Positions 28,810 through 37,092 of a stretch of 64,000 bases of DNA are shown here, piece after piece. The notes beneath the pieces were generated by a model that was not told where the DNA came from, did no database searches, and saw only the letters and a program-made list of their open reading frames with translations. Made by a program: the position numbers and the translations under genes. The stretch is from Hyphomicrobiales bacterium (GTDB lineage Bacteria > Pseudomonadota > Alphaproteobacteria > Rhizobiales > Beijerinckiaceae), in NCBI GenBank assembly GCA_900470095.1, contig UBZM01000032.1, positions 50,761 through 114,760 of the forward strand, read 5' to 3'. Numbering within the stretch: the stretch's first letter is position 1; every line of letters starts with the position of its first letter.

Positions 28810-29814
28810 TCATTCCGCAGCGAGCTCCGTCAGCCGTGCCAGGCTGCGAGCATCGGCCTCGTTGCCATCCAGCACCGAAATGACGTGCTGGGCCGCGATT
28901 TCCGCCATCGCCATGGCCGAGCCCTGTGTCACGCCGGCGATATGCGGGGTTACGATCAGGTTGGGCAGCGTCCAGAGTGGATTGTCCCTGGCTGGCGGCT
29001 CGAGCGTGAAACTGTCGAGACCGGCACCGGCAATCCTGCCCTCACGCAACGCCTCGCAGAGAGCCGGCTCACTGATCAGGCCGCCGCGCGCCGTGTTGAC
29101 GACGAAGGATGTCGGCTTCATCAGGCCGAAGCGCTCCTCATTGAGAAGATTTCGCGTCGCGTTCGTCAGCGGGCAATGCAGGCTGACGATGTCGGCTTCC
29201 GCGAGCAGGCTTTCCAGATCGCGATTGCCTCCGTTTCCGAACTCCGCGATTTCGCGCTGGGCATGGGGGTCGTGCATGATCACGGGCATGCCAAGTCCGG
29301 TGGCGATCCGGGCGACCTCCTGGCCGATCGCGCCGAAGCCGACGAGACCCATCACTGTGCTGGCGATGTCCCGCCCGAGAAAGCTGGGCTTCGGCCACTC
29401 GCCGCCCTTCACAGCCCGATCAAGACGGGGAATGTCCTTCAACAGCGTGAGCGACAGCGCGATCGTGTGTTCGGCGACGGCGCGTGAGTTTGAGCCCATG
29501 GCGCGAATGACGGGGATGTTCCGCGCTGCCGCGGCGTGAAGATCGATATTGTCGACGCCGACACCGTGCTTGGCGATGACCCGGAGCTTGGACGACGCGG
29601 CGATGATTGCGTCATCGACGCGGCCCTGCCGGACGATCAAGGCATCGACCTGCAGCTCGGCAACCGTCTGCGCCACGAGATCGGGTGCCGCATAGGCAGG
29701 CGAGAAGAAGACATCGACGTCATGGGCGTTGAGAAGCTGGATGGCGCCCTCGGCCAACCGGTCATGCGTGACAAGCACGCGTCTGCCACGCGTGGCGACA
29801 CGGGTATCGATCAT
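28810..29814 (-). CDS. NAD-binding D-2-hydroxyacid dehydrogenase
   Basis: 334 residues from the ATG at 29814. Oxidises a D-2-hydroxy acid to the 2-keto acid, or the reverse, with NAD(P). The nucleotide motif GFGAIG is near residue 157, catalytic Arg is in NTARGG, and the His in TPHIAGVT; relatives are named phosphoglycerate, glyoxylate or hydroxypyruvate reductase. It is the first gene of the operon that continues with tctC, tctB, tctA and the RraA-like aldolase, and it is divergent from a LysR gene that probably controls it. The frame is open much further upstream, but that part overlaps the LysR gene and has no homologous look. Confidence 0.9.
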   Translation of the reverse strand: MIDTRVATRGRRVLVTHDRLAEGAIQLLNAHDVDVFFSPAYAAPDLVAQTVAELQVDALIVRQGRVDDAIIAASSKLRVIAKHGVGVDNIDLHAAAARNIPVIRAMGSNSRAVAEHTIALSLTLLKDIPRLDRAVKGGEWPKPSFLGRDIASTVMGLVGFGAIGQEVARIATGLGMPVIMHDPHAQREIAEFGNGGNRDLESLLAEADIVSLHCPLTNATRNLLNEERFGLMKPTSFVVNTARGGLISEPALCEALREGRIAGAGLDSFTLEPPARDNPLWTLPNLIVTPHIAGVTQGSAMAMAEIAAQHVISVLDGNEADARSLARLTELAAE

Positions 29815-29940
29815 CAGTGCGTTTCCTCGTGGCGCTTTCTCTACCCCGGTGATGCCAGGTGCAGCGCCTTCCCCAACACTATTGACCGATGGGCAGTCAC
29901 TCGTATGCTGAAATAATGACATATATCGATGATCTTTTGG

Positions 29941-29974
29941 CATGAAACACCCGATCGCATGAAACACCCGATCG
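29941..29974 (+). repeat. 17-bp tandem duplication over the LysR start
   Basis: CATGAAACACCCGATCG occurs twice back to back (29941-29957 and 29958-29974). The second copy supplies the LysR start codon. The first copy opens a six-codon frame (MKHPIA, stop) whose TGA overlaps the LysR ATG as ATGA. Confidence 0.85.
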
Positions 29975-30858
29975 ACGGCGTCGAGGCGTTCATCCAGATC
30001 GCCGAGCTCGGCAGCTTCAATAAGGCGGCGGAGAAGCTGCATGTCACTCAGACCGGGCTGACGCGCCGCATCCAACGGCTCGAGAGCCATGTCGGTCTGA
30101 AATTGCTGGACCGGACGACACGCACAGTCGCGCTGACGAGCATCGGCCGGGAGTTCCTGCCGGAGGCCAAGCGCATGGTCGACGAAGTCGGTCGCTCCTT
30201 CGATCGGCTGAAGACGATTTCGCGTTTTTCGACAGGCGACATCGCGATCGCCTCGGTGCCGTCGCTGATGTATGGGCGCCTGCCGCGCATCCTGCGGACC
30301 TATGCCGCGCAGCATCCGCATAACCGCGTCGAGATCCTCGACCGGACCAGCATCCTGGTCATCGAAGCCGTGCGCCGACGCCAGGCGGAGTTTGGCCTGC
30401 ACGTGCAGCCGCCGAACCAGCCGGACCTCCATAACGAGGTCCTGGTTCGCGATCCCTTCGTCGCCTACTGCCGGACCGACCACCCGCTCGCCGGGAAAGC
30501 GGCCATAGCCTGGGCGGAACTCGCGGATTTCGACCTGATCACGCTCGGCGGCAGCAGCGGCAACAGGTTGCTCATGGAGGCCCAGCTCGCCCGCTCGGGC
30601 ATCGAGGTCAGGACCAAGTTTGTCGTCGAGTATTTCTCGAGCGCGATCGGGCTGGCATCCGAAGGTCTTGGCGTGGCGATCCTCGTGGCCTCGATCGTCG
30701 AGAACCTGCGCCCGGACCTCACCCAGATCCCGCTGGTGGACCCCGTCATCGACCGGCCGGTCTCCGTGATCAGGCGGCATGGGGAAACGCTGACCCCGGC
30801 GGCACAGGCTCTCTACAGCCTGATCGCGCGAGACCTTGGCCCTCTCGGGGGAGCGTGA
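29959..30858 (+). CDS. LysR-family transcriptional regulator of the TTT operon
   Basis: 299 residues with a winged-helix domain (residues 1-60, FIQIAELGSFNKAAEKLHVTQTGLTRR pattern in short: AAEKLHVTQTGLTRRI) and a LysR substrate-binding domain. The ATG at 29959 gives the standard spacing to the helix; an in-frame ATG at 29929 would add ten residues. It lies divergent from the hydroxyacid dehydrogenase, with a shared 144-base regulatory region, so it most likely senses the imported acid and switches on that operon. Confidence 0.9.
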   Translation: MKHPIDGVEAFIQIAELGSFNKAAEKLHVTQTGLTRRIQRLESHVGLKLLDRTTRTVALTSIGREFLPEAKRMVDEVGRSFDRLKTISRFSTGDIAIASVPSLMYGRLPRILRTYAAQHPHNRVEILDRTSILVIEAVRRRQAEFGLHVQPPNQPDLHNEVLVRDPFVAYCRTDHPLAGKAAIAWAELADFDLITLGGSSGNRLLMEAQLARSGIEVRTKFVVEYFSSAIGLASEGLGVAILVASIVENLRPDLTQIPLVDPVIDRPVSVIRRHGETLTPAAQALYSLIARDLGPLGGA

Positions 30859-31468
30859 GGGGAACGCCGTTGGTGCGGCACTCACTCCGGTCAGTCTCTA
30901 CCGGCGACTGAAGGGGAGGCTCCGCCGTGAGGGGCTGGCACCGTGGTTGCCGCCGCATCCCACATGGCTTGCTCAAGTGAAGGCGCATTGCACGAGTTCC
31001 GGAACGAAACCAGAGGTGATGCGCTCATGAACCCTGGGGCAACTCGCACTGCCGATGACCAAACGGCCAGCTGCAAACCGATGGCGTGCAAGCAGGTCTT
31101 CTGAATTGCGGCCCAGCCGACAAGGGTGTAATCTCAGCGAGCGCTGATACTGCAGCGCAGTTGCCGTTCCGTGCGCCTGTTGCCGATCGGAATGACGCGC
31201 GAATGATATTTGTGCCGTAAGTTCTCATCAGAGAAAAGATCGCCCTCATTCAGTCATTACATTGCTGCCGAACTGCTCACCTGGGACCAGGCCTATCGCC
31301 TTTCTGGGGAGCGATGTTCATTCATCGGCCCCCATTGCGATTCCATACTTCGATTTAGCCAGAATTACGAAGCCAAATTGAAGTTATTCGCTAATAAATA
31401 AAGATATAACCTGCAGAGATTTCTCGTATTGGCGTGTTCATGCGCCGATTTCAGCGGAGTAACCCGCC
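30859..31468. other. Long intergenic region of lower GC content
   Basis: About 610 bases with no gene I can support. The part from 31200 to 31430 is clearly more AT-rich than its surroundings. A 63-codon frame at 31210-31401 has no family resemblance, no strong ribosome site and ends in a Lys/Asn-rich stretch, so I do not call it a gene. The last 90 bases probably hold the promoter of the DUF937 gene, with GGAG ten bases before its ATG. Confidence 0.4.
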
Positions 31469-32638
31469 ATGAGTGTCAATCTCGTATCAGTCATCATGCA
31501 GTTCCTGTCACCTGATCTGATGTCCAAACTGGCTGCATCATTGGGCGTCGACCAGTCTTCGGTCGGCAAAGCGACCAATGCCGCTGTCCCCGGACTCCTG
31601 GCGACGCTTGCAGGTGTCGTGTCCACGCCGGAGGGATCACGCAAATTGTTCGACACGGTTTCCCAGCAGCAGCCGGGAATGCTTGACAGTCTCGCCAGCA
31701 TGATCGGCGGCTCTGGCCAGAAGACAGTCGCCGATAGCGGTATGAACATGCTCTCTTCGCTCCTCGGCGGTTCGGCGATGTCCGGGCTTGCCGGCGCAAT
31801 CTCGAAATTCGCGGGCCTCGGAGGCGGGGCGAGCTCCTCGCTGCTTGGCCTTTTGACACCGGTCGTAATGGGAGCGCTGGGTCAACAGAAGTCGGCGGCG
31901 GGATTGGATGCCTCAGGCCTCGCCCAGATGTTGACGTCGCAGAAGGCGAATATCTCGGCTGCCTTGCCCTCAGGCTTTGCTGACATGCTTGGCAAAGCTG
32001 GCCTGCTCGGCGCGATCGGCAGTGGCGCGAGCACTGTCGCGAACACTGCAAGATCGACAGCTAACACGACCGGTGTCATGGCCGATCGTGCAACTGCGCA
32101 GACGAGAACCGGTGGGATGCCGGGATGGCTGACATGGGCCTTGCCGATCATTGCTGTGCTTGCGGTTGGCTGGTGGTTCTTCGGGCGCCATGCGCCTGTC
32201 GTCGTTGAACAGCCCAGACCTGTGGCAACTCAGCCGACCCAGCCGGCACAAACCGCAATTGGGCAGGCAGGCGCCGTGGCAACGCAAGCGATGCAGTCCC
32301 TGCAGAACGTGACTGCGGGCGGCGTGAACGTGGGGACCGAAGTTCAATCGGCGATTGATGGGCTCGCGAGCACGCTCAAGGGCGTAACGGATGCGGCCTC
32401 GGCGAAGGCGGCGTTGCCCAAGCTGCAGGGGGCGGCAGCCCAACTCGACAAGGTCAACGGCGTGGTCAGTCAGCTACCTGCCAGCAGCCGCTCCGCGCTG
32501 ATGGCCTTGATCGGTGCCGTCAGGCCGTCGCTGGAGGAGCTGTTCACCAAGGTGCTGGCGATCCCTGGCGTGGCCGAAATCGCCAAGCCGACGATCGATG
32601 GCGTGCGGGCGAACCTCGATGCCCTGGCGCGGGCCTAG
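31469..32638 (+). CDS. DUF937 domain protein with one membrane helix
   Basis: 389 residues. The N-terminal half (about 1-170) is a DUF937 (YidB-like) region, rich in Gly, Ser, Leu and Met (SLLGLLTPVVMGALGQQ and similar). A Thr/Ala linker leads to a membrane helix at about 217-235 (LTWALPIIAVLAVGWWFFG), then a Pro/Gln/Thr linker and an Ala-rich helical C-terminal domain of about 120 residues. In many relatives the C-terminal part is an OmpA domain; here it is not. No signal peptide, so the N-terminal domain is cytoplasmic and the C-terminal domain periplasmic. The function is unknown. A small conserved gene follows closely. Confidence 0.8.
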   Translation: MSVNLVSVIMQFLSPDLMSKLAASLGVDQSSVGKATNAAVPGLLATLAGVVSTPEGSRKLFDTVSQQQPGMLDSLASMIGGSGQKTVADSGMNMLSSLLGGSAMSGLAGAISKFAGLGGGASSSLLGLLTPVVMGALGQQKSAAGLDASGLAQMLTSQKANISAALPSGFADMLGKAGLLGAIGSGASTVANTARSTANTTGVMADRATAQTRTGGMPGWLTWALPIIAVLAVGWWFFGRHAPVVVEQPRPVATQPTQPAQTAIGQAGAVATQAMQSLQNVTAGGVNVGTEVQSAIDGLASTLKGVTDAASAKAALPKLQGAAAQLDKVNGVVSQLPASSRSALMALIGAVRPSLEELFTKVLAIPGVAEIAKPTIDGVRANLDALARA

Positions 32639-32694
32639 CACGCAGATATGCCGTTCGTGATGTCTCGACCGAGCGCCAAGCGCAGGAGGCCCCG

Positions 32695-33192
32695 ATGGCG
32701 ATCAAGGCGAACTTTGGAGCAGACGAATGGAAATTGATCCTGGGCAGTCCGCTACTGGCCGGCATGGCGGTCACGCTTGCCGAGCCTAGCGGGCTGTGGG
32801 GCATGTTCAAGGAGAGTCTCGCCAGTGGGCGTGCGCTTCTGAGCGCCAAGAGCGACGCGGACGCAGGCGAGCTTGCAAGAGCCATTGTCGCGGACATGGA
32901 GAGCTCGGAAGGGCGCGGTGAGGCGCGCGAGTCGCTTCGCGCCGAACTGGTCGGAAAAACCCCGGCGGATGCCAAGCAGAGTATTCTGGCAATGCTGACG
33001 CGCGTGGCAGAGATCGTCGACGCCAAGGCCCCGACCGAAGCTCCTGCATTCAAGACATGGCTCTCGCATGTGGCGGAGACAGTGGCCGAAGCCTCGAGCG
33101 AAGGCGGTTTCATGGGATTTGGTGGAACCCAGGTCAGTGCAGCGGAGAGAGCGACCCTGACGGATGTGTCCACGGCGCTACGCGCCGCTTGA
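32695..33192 (+). CDS. Conserved hypothetical protein, Ala-rich helical
   Basis: 165 residues, soluble, no signal. The pattern FGADEWKLILGSPLLAGMAVTLAEPSGLWG, seen at residues 7-36 (key part EPSGLWG), and the ASEGGFMGFGG segment near residue 142 recall a family I have seen unannotated in several alphaproteobacteria. It has an excellent AGGAGG site and starts 56 bases after the DUF937 gene, so the two are probably one operon. No catalytic motif is visible. Confidence 0.75.
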   Translation: MAIKANFGADEWKLILGSPLLAGMAVTLAEPSGLWGMFKESLASGRALLSAKSDADAGELARAIVADMESSEGRGEARESLRAELVGKTPADAKQSILAMLTRVAEIVDAKAPTEAPAFKTWLSHVAETVAEASSEGGFMGFGGTQVSAAERATLTDVSTALRAA

Positions 33193-33400
33193 GTGAGACG
33201 CGTCACGCAAGCGCAGGCGTGAATGAGATACGAGATTGATTGAGTTACGGGGAGGCTGCAGAGCGGAGCAGCCCATGAGCCCTTCGAAGGGCGGGAGAGT
33301 TGGTCTGGGTGCAATCCGGCCCGCGGCGCGATGAGGCGAAACCGTCGTCGCAGACTTTGGGTGAACAGGGCCCAGGCGATCAGTTCGCGAGGATCGGCCT
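33193..33400. other. Structured leader upstream of the secreted protein at 33401
   Basis: The region has no gene. It holds a hairpin GGCTGC/GCAGCC (33254-33273) and the perfect palindrome GCCCTTCGAAGGGC (33279-33292), followed by further GC-rich inverted segments. It could be a structured 5' leader; no known riboswitch class is recognised. Confidence 0.35.
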
Positions 33401-33901
33401 ATGAAACTTGCGCGAAGCTGTGGGCTGCTCATCATTGGTATGACCAGCTTCCTTGTGGTCCCCCCCGCCCAATCCGCCGGTCTCCTGGATGACCTGGCGC
33501 GCGCGCTGTTCGGGCAACCTCAGCCGCCCCCGCAAGTCTATTTGGTTCCACCCGCGCCGCTGAGCGTGACCGTCCGCCCCAAGCGGCGGCAGCAGCCGCG
33601 CAAGCTCGTGGCGTCCAAGCCGACCGCGCCGGTGGTCAAACTTGATCCGGCAGCTGATCCATACTGGTATCTGGAGGACCCGACCTTGAGGCGCGGCGAT
33701 ATTGTCGTGACCCATGCGGATGTGCTGGTCTTCGAGGGCCGCGCTGGCCAGAGCCATCGCGCCAGCGATTTCACGGCTCTCAATCGATCGCGGCTCGTGT
33801 CGAAGGCGACGCAGCAACGGGTTGGCGCGGCGACCAGCGGCCACACGTCCGTGCCGCCGGCGGGCGTTCAAACGATGGCGGCTCGCGACCCGGCGAACTG
33901 A
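33401..33901 (+). CDS. Hypothetical secreted protein
   Basis: 166 residues with a signal peptide (cleavage near AQSAG, residue 26). A Pro/Arg-rich linker (about 38-72) is followed by a small domain with PYWYLEDPTLRRGDIVVTHADVLVF as its conserved-looking core (about 86-112). No known domain. GAGGA lies eight bases before the ATG. The neighbouring envelope genes suggest a periplasmic role. Confidence 0.65.
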   Translation: MKLARSCGLLIIGMTSFLVVPPAQSAGLLDDLARALFGQPQPPPQVYLVPPAPLSVTVRPKRRQQPRKLVASKPTAPVVKLDPAADPYWYLEDPTLRRGDIVVTHADVLVFEGRAGQSHRASDFTALNRSRLVSKATQQRVGAATSGHTSVPPAGVQTMAARDPAN

Positions 33902-34344
33902 TCCGCAGCCACTCGTGGCGTTGTTCGCAGTCGGTCCCGGCGCACTGAAGATCCTGCTGAGCAATTCGTGGCCAGCGCAGGCCACTGAGGCCCCATATCG
34001 GAGCCGCGACGTACGGTGATCGGCTGGCGGGCAGTCACAAAGCTGCGACGGTCCGGAAGGCGTCGTCCTGGTTACGACGCCGGGGGGCGCTGCCCTGGTA
34101 TCGAAAACAATGTAGACTGCGGCTGTGTCCACCCCGGTATGACACTCCGAACCATCATCATGCCGCGTATGGGTGAGAGCCCGCCACTCCGACCTCATTG
34201 GTTCCCTGGAGGGCGCGTAAAACTGTGCGTTACACTTCCTCTGGAGTAAACCCAAATCATGCACTAATAATCAACGAGACCTTGATATGAAGCGATCGTT
34301 GAAGTCGTCGCGACGCAGACGATCTGAGTGCAGGAAGCTTGGCA
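33902..34344. other. Intergenic region upstream of the L,D-transpeptidase
   Basis: 443 bases with no supported gene. A plus-strand frame starting at ATG 34287 (MKRSLKSSRRRR...) runs 45 codons in a different frame from the transpeptidase and has no family resemblance; it overlaps the start region of that gene. Confidence 0.4.
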
Positions 34345-34839
34345 GTGCTCCGGACATGCATCGTGTTGGCGGCCATGATGGTCGCGATCCCAGTCAACGC
34401 TCGCGAAACCGTTACCTATAAGGGAGATGCGTCACCAGGCGCCATCGTCATCAAGACAAAGGAGCGCCGGCTTTACCTGGTGCAAGGAGACGGAACTGCC
34501 ATCCGCTATCGCGTCGCGGTCGGGAAGTCTTCCAAGCAATGGCTCGGTGAGGTCGAGGTCGAGGGTAAGCATGTTGAGCCTGCCTGGTCGCCTCCCGATG
34601 AAATCAAGCGGGACAATCCAAGCCTGCCGGACGTCATCCCGGGCGGTTCCCCAAGAAACCCAATGGGAGCGCGTGCGCTCACATTGTCCGGCGGTGGTCA
34701 GTACGCAATCCATGGCACCAACAGGCCGGATTCCATCGGCACCTTCGCGTCCTATGGCTGCTTTCGCATGTTCAATGACGATATTGTCGATCTGTTCGAC
34801 CGCGTCGGGGTCGGTACGCCCGTCATCGTCCTGCGCTGA
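34345..34839 (+). CDS. L,D-transpeptidase (YkuD domain)
   Basis: About 164 residues. A periplasmic enzyme that forms 3-3 cross-links in peptidoglycan or attaches proteins to it. A signal peptide (cleavage near VNARE) leads to a YkuD domain with the catalytic motif HGTN followed by SYGCFR (nucleophilic Cys). I prefer the GTG at 34345 because AGGA lies nine bases before it; the TTG two codons earlier is also possible. It converges on a secreted protein of unknown function. Confidence 0.88.
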   Translation: MLRTCIVLAAMMVAIPVNARETVTYKGDASPGAIVIKTKERRLYLVQGDGTAIRYRVAVGKSSKQWLGEVEVEGKHVEPAWSPPDEIKRDNPSLPDVIPGGSPRNPMGARALTLSGGGQYAIHGTNRPDSIGTFASYGCFRMFNDDIVDLFDRVGVGTPVIVLR

Positions 34840-34923
34840 CGGGCACGCACCGGGCAATTTCCGGCATCGCCGCCCGCCGCTCGTCGCGCACACGCGAACG
34901 AGCAGCGGAACGACGCTCCCGGC

Positions 34924-35634
34924 TCATTGCTGGAGGGACGCCGGCACTGCGTCGTCCCTGGCGCGCCCGCTATTGATGGCGCGCAGACTGGCAATATAGT
35001 CAGGCGGGTAGAGCAGGGTATTGTCAGGGGCCTTCAGCCCCATGTACTGAGCAACCTCGCCAACCCATCTGTTGCAGTTATAGAGCACTGCGTGCCAGGC
35101 CGTCGGCTTCTGCTGTTTCTGCCTGATATAGGCCGCTACGCGGCGGTACTGGGCTTCGGTCAGCAGAACCCTGTACCGAGCCGAGATGTACTCATCCTCC
35201 AGGTCGCCATCGCTGGGGCCCGTTTCCGCGGGAACGGGGAGGACATGCCCGACCGACCAGAGCTGAGGACCTTCGCCGGCTGGATGCAGGCCTGCGACCT
35301 GTTCTGCCCTGACCTGGCCGACTTCGCCCCTTGCGTTCAGCCGGCCATGGACCAGAAACGTATGGCCGTAACTGAGTGCATAGCGGGATCGGAACTCAAC
35401 GAAATACTGACCACTTCGCTGGTCGGCTTCTCGCCGATGCTGCCTGGAGGTCGGCTTGCCGATCGAACCGGTCGGCCGGGGATCCTGTACGATAGCCTCG
35501 TTGGTGGCTTCGGGAGGTGGCGCGTACCGATCCTCCTGTGCCCTGGCCTGGGCTATCCAGAGGGAGGATGAAATTGCAGCAGCACAAGCAAAGACAATGC
35601 GAGCGCGTGCTCGAGTGTTTGGATCAAACCACAC
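34924..35634 (-). CDS. Secreted hypothetical protein with YNCN motif
   Basis: 236 residues. A GTG start at 35634 has GGAG about ten bases ahead. A signal peptide ends near AQARA (residue 32). The mature protein has YGHTFLVHG (residues about 90-98) and YNCNRWVGEVAQYMG (about 187-201). A His followed far downstream by a Cys within Y-N-C-N recalls NlpC/P60-like or LRAT-like cysteine hydrolases, in circularly permuted order; this is inference from two motifs. Similar proteins are uncharacterised in Hyphomicrobiales. It converges on the L,D-transpeptidase, so a cell-wall role is plausible. Confidence 0.75.
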   Translation of the reverse strand: MWFDPNTRARARIVFACAAAISSSLWIAQARAQEDRYAPPPEATNEAIVQDPRPTGSIGKPTSRQHRREADQRSGQYFVEFRSRYALSYGHTFLVHGRLNARGEVGQVRAEQVAGLHPAGEGPQLWSVGHVLPVPAETGPSDGDLEDEYISARYRVLLTEAQYRRVAAYIRQKQQKPTAWHAVLYNCNRWVGEVAQYMGLKAPDNTLLYPPDYIASLRAINSGRARDDAVPASLQQ

Positions 35635-35736
35635 CGCAGAGCTCCGTTTTCCGGAAGAACAATAGCTTCGGCGTCAGGCGCTATAACACCAATAATTGCG
35701 TCATTAAGCTCTCGAAAGAGCAATCAATCAAACGAA

Positions 35737-35766
35737 GAAAACGGCCGGATTGTTCCGGCCGTTTTC
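35737..35766. terminator. Bidirectional terminator next to small lipoprotein gene
   Basis: GAAAACGGCCGGA and TCCGGCCGTTTTC form a 13-bp stem with loop TTGT. The A run on the left gives the T tract for the minus-strand lipoprotein gene that stops at 35780. Confidence 0.85.
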
Positions 35767-35779
35767 AGAATATCGAGCG

Positions 35780-35911
35780 TCAGCCCTTCGTAACGATCGG
35801 AGAAGCAACTGGAGGAGGAGCCTTCCCCTTGCCCTTGCCAATACCATAAGTGGTGCAGCCACCAACGCCCACCAACGCAACGGATACAGCCAAGATCATA
35901 AGCTTTTTCAT
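35780..35911 (-). CDS. 43-residue lipoprotein
   Basis: A very small gene: signal MKKLMILAVSVALVGVGGC ends in the lipobox VGGC, and the mature peptide of about 25 residues is TTYGIGKGKGKAPPPVASPI and a short end. GAGGG precedes the start, and a strong terminator follows the stop. The Lys/Gly repeat is positively charged and would suit contact with phospholipid or peptidoglycan. Size and type recall entericidin-like lipoproteins, but the sequence is not theirs. A longer frame with an upstream start exists and is not needed. Confidence 0.75.
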   Translation of the reverse strand: MKKLMILAVSVALVGVGGCTTYGIGKGKGKAPPPVASPIVTKG

Positions 35912-36504
35912 TGATTCGCCCTCGTTGAGAACATTGCAACTATGACTGAAACAAGTTCGGCTACTAGTGCGGATGCGCAACACCAAACCCACTTCCTTGC
36001 CCCGGATCGCGGCAGTGCGGCACAACATCGAGTATTCCAAATATCCTCAGCACTTTCAATCGGCTAAGGCCAGTTTCTGCCGAAGCGAAGACGTTCGTGG
36101 TTTCCCGAGGCTGAACCGGCCGAAGGTGCTCTAACGTCGTTGATGCTTCGCTCACATCTTCCGAGCAACGTATTCAACGCGGGGATGTCATTCTTCGTCC
36201 GGGTGAAGTCGAATGATTCGTGTTGGAAACTAGACAGGTCTTGGCGGGCAACGTGAGGGCGCTTAGATCTTTCGCCGCACAGCACAACGGCGGTGACAAT
36301 ATCGCCACCGCCGAGCGACGAGCGCAGCGGAATGTCACTTGACCTTCACCTGTCGATTCATTGTGGCAGTCGCAATGGCTGTACCCGCACAGAGTACTCG
36401 GCCGAGCGCCCGGCAGAGCCCCCAATTCTCGGTCGCGTCACCCCATCGGGCCGAGAGCGACCGACCCCTGTGCGCGCACAGGTCGCGAGACTGTGACCTT
36501 GCGC
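35912..36504. other. Intergenic region without a supported gene
   Basis: About 590 bases between the small lipoprotein gene and the ICMT-like gene, both on the minus strand. Short frames on both strands lack ribosome sites and family resemblance. A GGCGGTG/CACCGCC repeat near 36289-36313 is the only visible structure. The region may be a decayed gene or acquired DNA. Confidence 0.4.
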
Positions 36505-37092
36505 TCAGGCGTGGAACCTTGGCATGACGCGGCCGGTCCGCGCCATGTAGTCGCCATATTCCGTGCCGAACGCGTCGAGCATCAGGCGCTCTTCCTGGCC
36601 GACGCGGAAGAAGTACAGCGTTCCAAAACCGATCAGGCCAGACAGTCCGGCGACAAAGTTGGGCAGCAGGAGGGCCTGGGCAATCGCCCACAGCCAGAAG
36701 GCCGAATACATGGGATGCCGCACATACCGGTACACGCCCTCCGTCACGAGGCGATGGCTCTCGCGGAGATCCAGGGACACGGACCAGTTGCGGCCGAGAG
36801 CCCGGTGCGTGAGATGAAACAGGATGAGAGCCGCGATCGCGACAAGGGCACCGAGCCAGGCGAGTGCCGGCTGGAACGGGTAGTTCGCAACGCGCGGGAA
36901 CCCGGTCGCGACATAGATAAAGGGCAAGAGTCCGAGGCCCGTGAACGAAATGCTCAGCAGGATGATTTCCCGCATCCCGCGCGCGCTCCGGGAAACCGGA
37001 GTCCGGCGGGCACGTCGCTCATGCGGGATGCGGATGATGTACCAGCCAACGGCAAGCAGCGCGTAGATCGCTTTGGCGATGCTCAGGGTCAT
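36505..37092 (-). CDS. ICMT/PEMT-like membrane methyltransferase
   Basis: 195 residues with about five membrane helices. The C-terminal half carries the isoprenylcysteine carboxyl methyltransferase signature: LVTEGVYRYVRHPMYSAF (residues about 118-135) and QEERLMLDAFGTEYGDYMART near the end. Relatives methylate lipids or small molecules with SAM. The start codon overlaps the stop of the upstream hydrolase gene by four bases (ATGA), so the two are translationally coupled and probably act together. Confidence 0.85.
   Translation of the reverse strand: MTLSIAKAIYALLAVGWYIIRIPHERRARRTPVSRSARGMREIILLSISFTGLGLLPFIYVATGFPRVANYPFQPALAWLGALVAIAALILFHLTHRALGRNWSVSLDLRESHRLVTEGVYRYVRHPMYSAFWLWAIAQALLLPNFVAGLSGLIGFGTLYFFRVGQEERLMLDAFGTEYGDYMARTGRVMPRFHA

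Noticed and set aside
29815..30885. Extended N-terminus of the D-2-hydroxyacid dehydrogenase frame
   Set aside because: The upstream 357 codons are antisense to the LysR gene; the ATG at 29814 matches the family start.
31210..31401. A 63-codon frame in the AT-rich gap
   Set aside because: No clear ribosome site, no family resemblance and no conserved-looking segment.
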